A stretch of 54,602 nt of DNA from JANSWP01 sp041941305 (GTDB taxonomy: Bacteria; Bacteroidota; Bacteroidia; Chitinophagales; Saprospiraceae). Where the stretch lies: assembly GCA_041941305.1 (NCBI GenBank), contig JBGTQJ010000063.1, positions 1 through 54,602 on the forward strand, written 5' to 3'. The position numbers were made by a program, and so were the translations under genes. A model generated the notes under the pieces. The model had not been told where the DNA came from. It did not search any database and saw only the letters and a list, made by a program, of their open reading frames with translations. Positions 38,045-46,131 of the stretch are shown piece by piece (within the stretch, counting starts at the first letter, position 1; every line of letters starts with the position of its first letter).

Positions 38045-38095
38045 GAAAGCGGTGTAGTTTTTGTATGCTTCGGCACATAAAACCATACCGCTTTC
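38045..38095. terminator. hairpin with UUCG-type loop between convergent genes
   Basis: gaaagcggt (38045-38053) pairs perfectly with accgctttc (38087-38095), and the inner bases pair partly around a cTTCGg tetraloop. It lies between the cohesin-like gene and the convergent HupE gene. A separate gatgctg/cagcatc pair lies at 37974-38010. Confidence 0.65.
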
Positions 38096-38101
38096 CTATA
38101 A

Positions 38102-38692
38102 TTATCCAACCAACAAATCCGATTCCATTATTAAAATCAAAGCTACACCGGCAGCTGCACCAGAGACAAAAAGGGTCCAGTCTTTTTGCTTGATTTTTAA
38201 AACATTAAATGCCAGGAAGGAAGTCAATAAAATGATTCCCACAATTACCAACTGTCCCAATTCAACCCCCAGATTAAATGGGAACAATTGACTTAAGATG
38301 CTATCACCAGGCATTGCAGTGGAACGAAAAAAATTAGAAAAGCCCATACCGTGAATCAATCCAAAAATCAAGGCGAATAAATAATTCATATTCAGGTGTT
38401 TGGAATGGTTCTGAGGTTTTTGAATCACATTGTAAATAGCTGTTAGAAAAATCGTCACTGGAATCAAAAATTCAATAACCTCTGCGGGAAATCGAATGAT
38501 GTCCATAGCTGCAAGTGCCAGAGTCAATGAATGCCCAAACGTAAATGCGGTAACCAATATTGCCACTTTTTTCCATTCGCTCAATTTGTAAATCGCACAA
38601 AGCGCTACGATAAATAAGATATGGTCATAGCCGTTGGGGTCGAGGATGTGTTCGTAACCAAGTTTAAGGTAGATATTAAAAGCTGATTCCAT
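38102..38692 (-). CDS. HupE/UreJ family membrane protein
   Basis: 196 aa with about six hydrophobic segments. The N-terminal LGYEHILDPNGYDHILFIVA, the FTFGHSLTLALA segment and the FGLIHGMGFSNFF segment hold the conserved His residues of the HupE/UreJ family, whose members import nickel or cobalt or serve hydrogenase and urease. No hydrogenase or urease gene is in the window, so its metal is unknown. It is convergent with the cohesin-like gene and divergent from ada. Confidence 0.82.
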   Translation of the reverse strand: MESAFNIYLKLGYEHILDPNGYDHILFIVALCAIYKLSEWKKVAILVTAFTFGHSLTLALAAMDIIRFPAEVIEFLIPVTIFLTAIYNVIQKPQNHSKHLNMNYLFALIFGLIHGMGFSNFFRSTAMPGDSILSQLFPFNLGVELGQLVIVGIILLTSFLAFNVLKIKQKDWTLFVSGAAAGVALILIMESDLLVG

Positions 38693-38859
38693 AATTTACA
38701 TAGTATTTCATCAAACCACCGCAACATCATAAAATCACAGCATCATAAAACCACAATACTACGACACCCAAAATCGATTTCAAAATTCAATGCCTGAAAA
38801 CCGGATGCAGCTTAGGGAAGGAGGGTTGTATCTTGCGCTCAAAATCAAATCTTTTTGAA

Positions 38860-39912
38860 ATGATACAACAATTGCCAGCCAAAACCATAATGTATAAAGC
38901 ACTAGTGGAAAGAGACAGCACTTTTGAAGGAATATTTTTCGTAGGGGTCAAAACGACTGGTATCTTCTGTCGCCCTACCTGTCCGGCAAAAAAACCAAAA
39001 CCCGAAAACGTAGAATACTTTAATACTGCCCAACAAGCGCTATTTGGAGGCTATCGCGCCTGCCAAAGATGCCATCCTCTGGAAAAAACGAAGAAATCAC
39101 CCGAATTACTGGAAAAACTAAAAGCACTGGTTGAAGCGGAACCTACCAGGAAAATTTCCGATTATGAATTGAAACAAATGGGCATTGACCCATCAACCGC
39201 CCGCCGCCAATTTCAAAAACACTTCGGTATGACTTTTCATGCTTTTCAACGGGGTCGCAGAATGGGCATGGCATTGCACGAAGTGCGCAATGGTGAATCT
39301 GTAATTGGTACCCAATTGAATTTCGGATACGAGTCTGCAAGTGGTTTTTGGGAAGCGTTTAAAAAGATATTTGGAAAACCGCCAGGTGATTCGGATAACC
39401 TTAATTGCCTGCTTGCAAAATGGTTAGACACTCCTCTCGGAGGAATTTTGGCAATTGCCAATGAAGCAGGCTTACACCTGCTGGAGTTTGTAGACCGGCG
39501 TGGTTTGGAAAATGAAATAAAATGGCTCCGAAAAAAAACAAAAGCTCCCATTATTCCTGGCAATAATGCTGTTTTAGAAAAAATAGAACAAGAACTGAAA
39601 GATTATTTTGAAGGAACCAACTTAAATTTCACGGTACCAATTGTCATGAATGGTACGCCTTTCGAACAATCCATTTGGAATCAATTATTAAAAATTCCTG
39701 TTGGTACTACTCGTTCTTATGCTCAATTGGCAGAAGGCATTGAAAACCAAAATGCAGTGAGGGCTGTAGGGCGTGCCAACGGCAAAAACTGTATGGCGAT
39801 TATTGTTCCCTGTCATCGCGTTATCGGTGCGGACGGTAACCTGAAAGGCTATGGTGGCGGATTATGGCGAAAAAAATGGTTATTGGAACATGAACGCCGG
39901 TTTATGAAATAA
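38860..39912 (+). CDS. ada: Ada: bifunctional DNA alkylation repair protein and transcription regulator
   Basis: About 350 aa from the ATG at 38860 (a TTG at 38833 and an ATG at 38890 are also possible). Domain order is that of Ada: an N-terminal zinc domain (GIFCRPTCPAKKP, CQRCHP) whose Cys takes the methyl from phosphotriesters; an AraC-type domain (DYELKQMGIDPSTARRQFQKHF, QLNFGYESASGFWEAF); and a C-terminal O6-methylguanine methyltransferase with the active Cys in IIVPCHRVIG. All four zinc Cys and the transfer Cys are intact. It repairs methylated DNA and, once methylated, should activate its own regulon. It is divergent from hupE. Confidence 0.93.
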   Translation: MIQQLPAKTIMYKALVERDSTFEGIFFVGVKTTGIFCRPTCPAKKPKPENVEYFNTAQQALFGGYRACQRCHPLEKTKKSPELLEKLKALVEAEPTRKISDYELKQMGIDPSTARRQFQKHFGMTFHAFQRGRRMGMALHEVRNGESVIGTQLNFGYESASGFWEAFKKIFGKPPGDSDNLNCLLAKWLDTPLGGILAIANEAGLHLLEFVDRRGLENEIKWLRKKTKAPIIPGNNAVLEKIEQELKDYFEGTNLNFTVPIVMNGTPFEQSIWNQLLKIPVGTTRSYAQLAEGIENQNAVRAVGRANGKNCMAIIVPCHRVIGADGNLKGYGGGLWRKKWLLEHERRFMK

Positions 39913-40062
39913 TTTAGCGCTCCAAACTCTCATTTTTACATAATAAACCCAATCTTTACGTCCAAATTGATACCTGAATAAACATTTACGATACAAGATT
40001 GTAATAAATTGACAGTCAACACTTAAACAATCCTAATTCGTAATTACAATTTATTTATTTAA

Positions 40063-41313
40063 ATGGTCGTAGAAATGAAGGTCCCGGTCATCGGGGAATC
40101 AATCACTGAAGTAACACTATCACAATGGCTCAAGGCAAATGGAGATTACGTAGAACTAGATGAGCCCATTTGTGAATTCGAATCTGATAAAGCTACCCTT
40201 GAATTCCCGGCAGAGGCAGCTGGCAAAATAATTCACGTTGCCAATGAAGGAGATGATTTGGAGATAGGAGCACTGGTGGCAAAGATTGATACAAGTGCAA
40301 CAAAGGAAAACGGGACTCAGGTAACTACAGCCTCTACTCCGGCTAAAGTGGATAGCAGTCCTCAAGTTCAAACTCCTGAACCTAGCTCTACAAGCTATGC
40401 AAGGGGCCATCCATCCCCCGCTGCCGCAAAAATTTTGGCAGAAAATGACATCAAAGCCGAATCTGTAAAAGGATCGGGCAAAGATGGCAGAATCACCAAA
40501 GAGGATGCTTTAAAAGAAGCTGAAAGCAAGAAAAGTCAAGCAGCACCTGCAGCCTCCAAACCTGAAAGCCAACAACCTGCTACTGCGTCTTCAACGGAAT
40601 CCAAATCCTTCAGCCGTGAGGTGACGCGCAAGAAAATGAGTCGAATGCGGCGAACGATTGCCAAGCGATTGGTCTCAGCGAAGAATAGTACAGCCATGTT
40701 GACTACTTTTAATGAAGTCGATTTGTCTGAAGTGATGAAAATGCGGAAAAAGTATCAGGAAAGATTTGTAGAGAAAAATGGTATCAAATTGGGCTTTATG
40801 TCTTTGTTTGCAAAGGCTTGTGCAAAAGTCTTGATGGAAATGCCAGAGGTGAATGCACAGATTGAGGACAATGAAATGATATACCACGATTATGCAGATA
40901 TTTCTATTGCGATTTCTACACCAAATGGTTTAGTCGTTCCTCCTGTAAAAAATGTAGAATCCCTCTCTTTTGCAGAAATCGAATTCAAAATCAAGGAGCT
41001 TGCCACCAAAGCCAGAGAAGGCAAACTCAGTCTTGAAGAAATGACCGGGGGTACTTTTACCATCACCAATGGCGGCGTTTTTGGTTCTATGATGAGTACG
41101 CCCATCATCAACGAACCGCAAAGTGCCATTTTAGGTATGCACACTATCCAACAACGCCCTGTGGCTGTAGATGGACAAGTCGAAATCCGCCCAATGATGT
41201 ATTTGGCATTATCCTATGACCACCGCGTGATAGATGGCAGTTCATCAGTGACCTTTTTAGTAAAAGTGAAAAAGTTATTGGAAGATCCGGTGAGCTTGTT
41301 ATTAGACCTATAG
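40063..41313 (+). CDS. odhB: dihydrolipoyllysine succinyltransferase (E2 of 2-oxoglutarate dehydrogenase)
   Basis: 416 aa. Lipoyl domain at 1-76 with the lipoyl Lys in ESDKATLE; E3-binding domain at about 118-152 (PSPAAAKILAEN, GSGKDGRITKEDAL); Ala/Pro/Ser-rich linkers; catalytic domain from about 185 with the active His and Asp in SYDHRVIDG. The GESITEVTLSQW opening and the length favour a succinyltransferase over an acetyltransferase. It would transfer succinyl to CoA in the TCA cycle. The E1 gene (sucA) is not beside it, unlike in many bacteria, so the complex is encoded at separate loci. Start at the ATG 40063; a second Met at codon 5 is also possible. Confidence 0.92.
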   Translation: MVVEMKVPVIGESITEVTLSQWLKANGDYVELDEPICEFESDKATLEFPAEAAGKIIHVANEGDDLEIGALVAKIDTSATKENGTQVTTASTPAKVDSSPQVQTPEPSSTSYARGHPSPAAAKILAENDIKAESVKGSGKDGRITKEDALKEAESKKSQAAPAASKPESQQPATASSTESKSFSREVTRKKMSRMRRTIAKRLVSAKNSTAMLTTFNEVDLSEVMKMRKKYQERFVEKNGIKLGFMSLFAKACAKVLMEMPEVNAQIEDNEMIYHDYADISIAISTPNGLVVPPVKNVESLSFAEIEFKIKELATKAREGKLSLEEMTGGTFTITNGGVFGSMMSTPIINEPQSAILGMHTIQQRPVAVDGQVEIRPMMYLALSYDHRVIDGSSSVTFLVKVKKLLEDPVSLLLDL

Positions 41314-41347
41314 ATTTGTTTTTCTCTCACTTAACGAACGAAAAAAA

Positions 41348-41386
41348 TTAAGGGGGGAGCATTTTGATAAAATGCTCCCCCCTTAA
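41348..41386 (-). terminator. intrinsic terminator of oxoamine synthase gene
   Basis: An 18-bp perfect stem (41348-41365, 41369-41386) with a 3-nt loop contains six G-C pairs in a row. On the minus strand it is followed by a T run (A run at 41341-41347 on plus), so it terminates the minus-strand gene. It also faces odhB and may serve both. Confidence 0.85.
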
Positions 41387-41425
41387 AAATTATTCACCGT
41401 CGCAAGACGGCGATTTTAAGAACAT

Positions 41426-42676
41426 TTAGGCATTCACCATATACTTGGCAGCCTGTTCTTTATAAATTCCTGCATCTAGTCGTTTCTTAATCTCCTTAAA
41501 GCCTTCAATCGTTTCATCGATGTCCTTAAAGGTATGAACAGCAGTAGGAATCAATCGAAGAATCATCATTCCTTTTGGTATAACTGGATAAATCACGATA
41601 GATGTGAATATTCGGAAGTTTTCGCGCATATCATATACCATTGCCATTGCTTCTTCAGTTTCTCCTTCCAAATAAACCGGGGTGACACAACTATTCGTAT
41701 TTCCGATATCAAAGCCGGCGTTTTTCAGACTATCTTGCAGGTAGTTTACATTATCCCACAAGTTTTTTCTCAATTCCGGCATTGTGCGCAGCATGTGCAA
41801 GCGCTTTCTGGCACTAACCACAAATGGCATAGGCAAAGATTTTGCAAATATTTGCGAGCGCATATTGTATTTCAAATAACTGGTAATATGCTTGTCACCA
41901 GCAAGAAAAGCACCTACACTAGCCATTGATTTGGCAAAGGTTGAGAAGTAAAGATCAATTTCCTGTTGTACGCCCTGCTCTTCACCAGCTCCAGCACCGG
42001 TTTCACCCAATACACCAAAACCATGTGCATCGTCTACCAATAAACGGAAATTGTATTTGTCCTTAAGCGCAATAATTTCTCGCAATTTGCCCTGGTCACC
42101 TCTCATACCGAATACACCTTCAGAAATCACCAAAATACCACCTTCAGTCTTTTCTACGATTTCAGTTGCCCTTTTCAAATTCTTTTCCAGACTGGCGATA
42201 TCGTTATGCTCAAAAGCAAATCGACGACCAGAGTGCATTCTCACACCGTCCACGATACAAGCATGAGACTCTGAATCATAAACCACTACATCGCGACGAG
42301 TCAATAGTGCATCAATAGCAGACATGATACCCTGGTATCCAAAGTTCACCAATACGGCTGTTTCCTTTTGTACGAATTCGGCTAATTCTCTTTCTAATGC
42401 ATCGTGTTCGTCCGTCGCACCAGACATAGCACGAGAGCCCATTGGATAAGCCAATCCATAATCTACGGCAGCTTTTCCATCAATCTCTCTGATTTCGGGG
42501 TGGTTTCCCAAACCGAGATAGTTATTAACACTCCATACGATGACTTCTTTGCCATTGAATCTCATCCGACTGGCTAGTTCACCCTCTAATTTTGGGAAAA
42601 CCCAATAGCCCTCTGCTATTTCGGCATATCTGCCAAGTGGTCCGGGATTAATTTTTATTCGATCAAAAATGTCCAT
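41426..42676 (-). CDS. alpha-oxoamine synthase (BioF/SPT-like; possibly cysteate acyltransferase)
   Basis: 416 aa, fold-type I PLP enzyme of the alpha-oxoamine synthase family. Visible marks: VNNYLGLGNHPEI, GSRAMSGATDEHDALE, VNFGYQGIMSAI, the DDAHGFGVLGETG block and the Lys site in FSTFAKSMASVGAF. The family joins an amino acid to an acyl thioester. Candidates are serine palmitoyltransferase, AONS (BioF), KBL, or the cysteate-fatty acyltransferase that makes the sulfonolipid precursor 3-ketocapnine in Flavobacterium johnsoniae. The extended N-terminus (PGPLGRYAEIAEGYWVFPKLEG) resembles the abundant Bacteroidota paralogue rather than BioF. It follows a CBS/CysK-like gene on the same strand at 186 bp. 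Confidence 0.85.
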   Translation of the reverse strand: MDIFDRIKINPGPLGRYAEIAEGYWVFPKLEGELASRMRFNGKEVIVWSVNNYLGLGNHPEIREIDGKAAVDYGLAYPMGSRAMSGATDEHDALERELAEFVQKETAVLVNFGYQGIMSAIDALLTRRDVVVYDSESHACIVDGVRMHSGRRFAFEHNDIASLEKNLKRATEIVEKTEGGILVISEGVFGMRGDQGKLREIIALKDKYNFRLLVDDAHGFGVLGETGAGAGEEQGVQQEIDLYFSTFAKSMASVGAFLAGDKHITSYLKYNMRSQIFAKSLPMPFVVSARKRLHMLRTMPELRKNLWDNVNYLQDSLKNAGFDIGNTNSCVTPVYLEGETEEAMAMVYDMRENFRIFTSIVIYPVIPKGMMILRLIPTAVHTFKDIDETIEGFKEIKKRLDAGIYKEQAAKYMVNA

Positions 42677-42780
42677 TGTTATGATTGTTAAAGTTGCTGA
42701 ATGGCTCGATTGTTAAATATTAAAAATTAACAAGTTCGCTATTCGATGATTTTTATTGAATTTGAAAAATTATAGAAAGG

Positions 42781-42850
42781 AAATGTGAAAGATTTTTGTT
42801 TATCCCTTGTCCAAAGGACTCCCTTTGTGATGGGAAAACCTTTCACATTT
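42781..42850. terminator. hairpin with repeat core between two minus-strand genes
   Basis: aaatgtgaaag (42781-42791) pairs with ctttcacattt (42840-42850). The loop is itself an imperfect palindrome and holds a 33-base string (42802-42834) that matches, inverted, 31 of 33 bases inside MITE-like copy A (29556-29588). It lies 12 bp downstream of the CBS/CysK-like stop and probably ends that transcript. Confidence 0.65.
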
Positions 42851-42862
42851 TTAGATCGTTAA

Positions 42863-43888
42863 TTAGGCCCTTACGGTTTCTTGTTCCTGCTCTTCTATGT
42901 ATTTGGATTCTTTTTTCATAAACCCCTGCTCATGCATCCACTCATCATTGAAGATTTTGCCCAAATATTTGCTACCATGATCGGGGAGGATGGAAACAAC
43001 CACATCATCAGGTGTAAAATCTCCCTGCATTTCAAAGAGCGCCTGAATACCAGCTCCACTTGAATAACCAGCCAGAATGCCTTCCTTTCGAGCCAATTCA
43101 CGAGCACGAAGGGCTGCATCCTTATCTGTTACTTTTACAAAGCGATCAACTAAATCGAAATTGATGTTGGCAGGAATGATGTTTTTGCCAGTACCTTCTA
43201 TGCGATAGGAGTAAATCTCGTTGGGGTCGTAAATGCCTGTTTCATAGAACTTTTTTAGCACCGAACCATAGGCATCTACCGCAATTATTTTAATATCTGG
43301 ATTTTGCTCCTTCAGGTATTGTGCAGTACCCGACAAGGTCCCTCCGGTTCCGGCACTAGCAAATAGATAGGTGACTTTTCCTTTAGTTTGTTCCCATATC
43401 TCTGGCCCAGTAGAAAGATAGTGAGCCTGGGCATTATCGAGATTGAAATTTTGATTGACGTAATATGCTCCCGGAATTTCTTTGGCAAGCCGCTTTGCCA
43501 TTTCATAATAGGAACGAGGATCCTCTGGCTTGGCATCTTTTGGACAAATCACTACTTCAGCACCCAATGCCTTCAACATGTCCACTTTTTCTTTAGAAAT
43601 CTTGCTGGCTGCTGTCAACACACATTTATAGCCTTTTATAGCTGCGACCATTGCAAGACTAAAACCAGTATTCCCACTTGTAGCTTCGATTAAAGTGCCG
43701 CCGGGCTGGAGCCTGCCCTCTTTTTCGGCTTTTTCGATCATGTGTAGAGCGATGCGATCTTTGGCAGAGCCACCAGGATTTGCACCCTCCAATTTCACAT
43801 AAACGGTTGGAGCCAGGTCTTTCGTAACTTTGTTTAGCTTGACCAAAGGCGTATTGCCAATGGATTCAAGAATACTATTGAATGTCAT
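42863..43888 (-). CDS. CBS/CysK-like PLP-dependent enzyme (possible cysteate or cysteine synthase)
   Basis: 341 aa, fold-type II PLP enzyme of the cysteine synthase/cystathionine beta-synthase family. Marks: ESIGNTPLVKLN, the PLP Lys in GGSAKDRIALHMIE, the substrate loop EATSGNTGFSLAM, the phosphate loop SAGTGGTLSG, and YSSGAGIQALFE. It lacks the heme and regulatory domains of animal CBS and ends in a charged tail. Substrate specificity cannot be read: O-acetylserine, homocysteine, or O-phosphoserine plus sulfite (giving cysteate) are all possible. It has its own promoter-like element and is followed by the alpha-oxoamine synthase, so the pair may feed sulfonolipid synthesis. Confidence 0.87.
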   Translation of the reverse strand: MTFNSILESIGNTPLVKLNKVTKDLAPTVYVKLEGANPGGSAKDRIALHMIEKAEKEGRLQPGGTLIEATSGNTGFSLAMVAAIKGYKCVLTAASKISKEKVDMLKALGAEVVICPKDAKPEDPRSYYEMAKRLAKEIPGAYYVNQNFNLDNAQAHYLSTGPEIWEQTKGKVTYLFASAGTGGTLSGTAQYLKEQNPDIKIIAVDAYGSVLKKFYETGIYDPNEIYSYRIEGTGKNIIPANINFDLVDRFVKVTDKDAALRARELARKEGILAGYSSGAGIQALFEMQGDFTPDDVVVSILPDHGSKYLGKIFNDEWMHEQGFMKKESKYIEEQEQETVRA

Positions 43889-43926
43889 GTTTGAGGATTG
43901 TCAGCGCGAAGCTGTACTCAGCGGAG

Positions 43927-43934
43927 CAAAGATA
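43927..43934 (-). promoter_or_regulatory. promoter -7 element of CBS/CysK-like gene
   Basis: On the minus strand the bases read TATCTTTG, a perfect TAnnTTTG, about 38 bp upstream of the ATG at 43888. No clear upstream TTG is found at the usual distance. Confidence 0.5.
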
Positions 43935-44020
43935 AGGTAGGATTTTGGAATATGGAATAGGTTTGGGTAAAAGTATGTGCTGTTGTGGTGAAGGGCAGTA
44001 GTATTGTTGTAGAAAAAATA

Positions 44021-45241
44021 TTACAGCACGACCTCTCTGGCAGCCTTCATGGGAATACCGATGCATTTTTTCTCCATGTAGCTCATCATTTTTTCCAACA
44101 AAAGACGTGTATTTTCATCCAGATTTTCCAGGTCTTTCCTGAATACTTCCGTCATGGCGAATTCTTTAACTGCCTTAATTTCTGAAGGAACCCGACGCAT
44201 CGCTTTTTCAATTTGGCGTTGACGGTAAGTTGCTTGAAATTGCTGTAGGTGATTTTCGATTATGAGGCTTGCTTTGTTAACTTCCTTTTTACGGAAATCC
44301 ATATTAGCAGTTGCCATGTTTCGCAAATCTTCAATTTCTATATAATTCAAGTTGAATGAATTGGATAAATCTTTGGATACGTTATTCGGAATTGCCAAAT
44401 CAATAACAATCTTTCTATCTTTTTCTCCCTTCAATAGTTTTTCATACAGTTCCGTATTTACAAAAGCATTAGTTGCTCCTGTACAAACTATCATACAATC
44501 GAAGCCCTGGTCATAATTTTCTAATTCAGAAAGTGGAAAAGCCTGTCCATTTGTTTTTTGAGCCAAATCGGCTGCTTTCTCGAAGGTGCGATTAAAAACT
44601 GTAACGTTGTTGTAATTGTGTTTTACCAAAAACTTGGTAACCAGCGCGTTCGTCTGACCTGCTCCTATCATCAAAATACGAGCATCTTTAGCCAAATTGT
44701 ATTTCAACAATTGCTCAAAAGCCAATGAAACTACCGAAATGGGTTTTTCTCCAATTCTGGTATTGTTGTACACATCTTTTGCTGCCACCACCGCTGAATC
44801 CATCGCCAATCGAATATTGTCTCCAGTCAGATTCCATTCAACGGCTTTGTTATACGCTTCACGCAATTGGCGCAAAATCTCGCGCTCCCCTATTACCAAA
44901 GAATCTATAGAAGCACTTACTTGAAAAAGATGATCGAGTGCTGACTGATCCTGATAATGCATCACCTCAGTCTCTATTTCTTCTTCAGTTAAACTTGCAT
45001 TGATACTTTGGAAAAATATTTTGGAAAAATTGGCGGGGATAGCCTCTTTAATGAAAAAGAAATAAGCGACTCGATTACAAGTTGCCAGGTACATAATTTC
45101 ATCTAAACCAAACTGGGCTTTCAGTTTCTCAAGCGAAATCCGAGTCTCATCGCCTTCTACATTTTGCAGAACGTAGCTTCCAATTTTGCTCAAATTGGTT
45201 TGACGATGTGTAATGGTTAATATGTGAAATCCTTTTGGCAT
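44021..45241 (-). CDS. hemA: glutamyl-tRNA reductase
   Basis: 406 aa, close to the usual 410-440. The N-terminal catalytic domain has the active Cys in LATCNRVAYF. The SLVIGEREILRQL segment and the later GAGQTNALVTKFL NADPH-binding motif are standard, and a C-terminal dimerisation helix region follows. It reduces glutamyl-tRNA to glutamate-1-semialdehyde in the C5 heme pathway. The GTRs of Bacteroidota often show this shorter form. No other heme gene is adjacent. A good promoter lies at 45264-45298. Confidence 0.93.
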   Translation of the reverse strand: MPKGFHILTITHRQTNLSKIGSYVLQNVEGDETRISLEKLKAQFGLDEIMYLATCNRVAYFFFIKEAIPANFSKIFFQSINASLTEEEIETEVMHYQDQSALDHLFQVSASIDSLVIGEREILRQLREAYNKAVEWNLTGDNIRLAMDSAVVAAKDVYNNTRIGEKPISVVSLAFEQLLKYNLAKDARILMIGAGQTNALVTKFLVKHNYNNVTVFNRTFEKAADLAQKTNGQAFPLSELENYDQGFDCMIVCTGATNAFVNTELYEKLLKGEKDRKIVIDLAIPNNVSKDLSNSFNLNYIEIEDLRNMATANMDFRKKEVNKASLIIENHLQQFQATYRQRQIEKAMRRVPSEIKAVKEFAMTEVFRKDLENLDENTRLLLEKMMSYMEKKCIGIPMKAAREVVL

Positions 45242-45263
45242 AAATAAATTTTGACTATAACGG

Positions 45264-45298
45264 CAAATATAGGAGACTATGGCACTTGAATTGTCAAA
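45264..45298 (-). promoter_or_regulatory. hemA promoter
   Basis: On the minus strand TTTG (45298-45295) is followed after 23 bp by TATATTTG (45271-45264). This fits the Bacteroidota TTTG/TAnnTTTG promoter. It ends 22 bp before the hemA ATG at 45241. Confidence 0.7.
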
Positions 45299-45330
45299 TT
45301 TGTGTCAACGGTGCTATTGTCAAAAACTTC

Positions 45331-45362
45331 TTGCAAAAAAATGACGAAAGGAATTAGTTTTG
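45331..45362 (+). promoter_or_regulatory. promoter of lipoprotein gene
   Basis: TTG (45331-45333) is followed after 21 bp by TAGTTTTG (45355-45362). The ATG at 45393 is 30 bp downstream. It is divergent from the hemA promoter. Two copies of attgtcaaa lie between the two promoters (about 45290 and 45316). Confidence 0.7.
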
Positions 45363-45392
45363 TAGTCGTTCTAAAAATGAAATAAATTAAGC

Positions 45393-46025
45393 ATGATGCA
45401 TTTTAACTTGTTGATTTTCAGCCTAATATTCACCTTTAACATTGCTTCTTGTCAGGAAACAGTTGAAATTGATGATATTACCACAATTCCGGAAGTAACA
45501 GAAGCTGACAAAGCATTTGCCAATGTATTCCAGGTGTTGGATGGGAAATGGAAAGGTAAATTCAAAATTTATGAAGTACAAAGCAGGGTAAGAAATCAGC
45601 CTTTTGATTTGTATAATATCACCTTAGAAGAATTCAATACGCCCAATTTCAAACTCGTCAACACCATATCCGTGGAGCAAACTTACAAGTCGGAAAGCCC
45701 CTATTTTCAAAGAGTCAAGATTACGGATATTTATGTCGAAGGCACTCCAGGATTGGTGAGCGAAGGGGTCAACAAAATTCAGGATGGAAAAATGTGGTGT
45801 GTCGTCAAAAAACCTGCGGAGACCATCATTCACGAAGGAAGTCTGGAAGGAGAGCATACCATTATTTGGCAAAGAAATCAGAAAGAGCCACAACAAGTAG
45901 AGTTTTTTAAGGAAACTGTCCACGGCGATACTTACCAAATTCTAGGTTGGGGTTATTACGATGGAGATGACTTGAATATCACCCCCAAGTTATGGTTTCA
46001 TGGAGAATACCACAGGGTTAAATGA
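45393..46025 (+). CDS. conserved lipoprotein, function unknown
   Basis: 210 aa. It has a lipoprotein signal (LLIFSLIFTFNIASC) with the Cys at about residue 20, so it should be membrane-anchored. The mature part is beta-rich and begins with LDGKWKGKFKIYE, a pattern seen in lipocalin-like barrels; later strands include TIIWQRNQKEPQQVEFFKET and ILGWGYYDGDD. I do not recognise the family. It has its own promoter, divergent from hemA, and is convergent with the M14 peptidase gene across a hexanucleotide repeat. Confidence 0.7.
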   Translation: MMHFNLLIFSLIFTFNIASCQETVEIDDITTIPEVTEADKAFANVFQVLDGKWKGKFKIYEVQSRVRNQPFDLYNITLEEFNTPNFKLVNTISVEQTYKSESPYFQRVKITDIYVEGTPGLVSEGVNKIQDGKMWCVVKKPAETIIHEGSLEGEHTIIWQRNQKEPQQVEFFKETVHGDTYQILGWGYYDGDDLNITPKLWFHGEYHRVK

Positions 46026-46071
46026 AAGGTTTAATGAAAGTCAAAATGAAAATGAAAAGAATCGCGTCCCC

Positions 46072-46112
46072 AATTTTCATTTTCATTTTCATTTTCATTT
46101 TCATTTTCATTT
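46072..46112. repeat. hexanucleotide tandem repeat (ATTTTC)n
   Basis: About six and a half copies of ATTTTC lie between the convergent lipoprotein and M14 genes. Upstream (46030-46060) the inverse motif (atgaaaatgaaaa) occurs, so the RNA can fold into a hairpin. It may act as a terminator and is prone to length change by slippage. Confidence 0.8.
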
Positions 46113-46131
46113 AGAATTTTCATCGGATGCC

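Noticed and set aside
38102..38692. HupE as part of a hydrogenase or urease cluster
   Set aside because: No hydrogenase or urease subunit is in the window.
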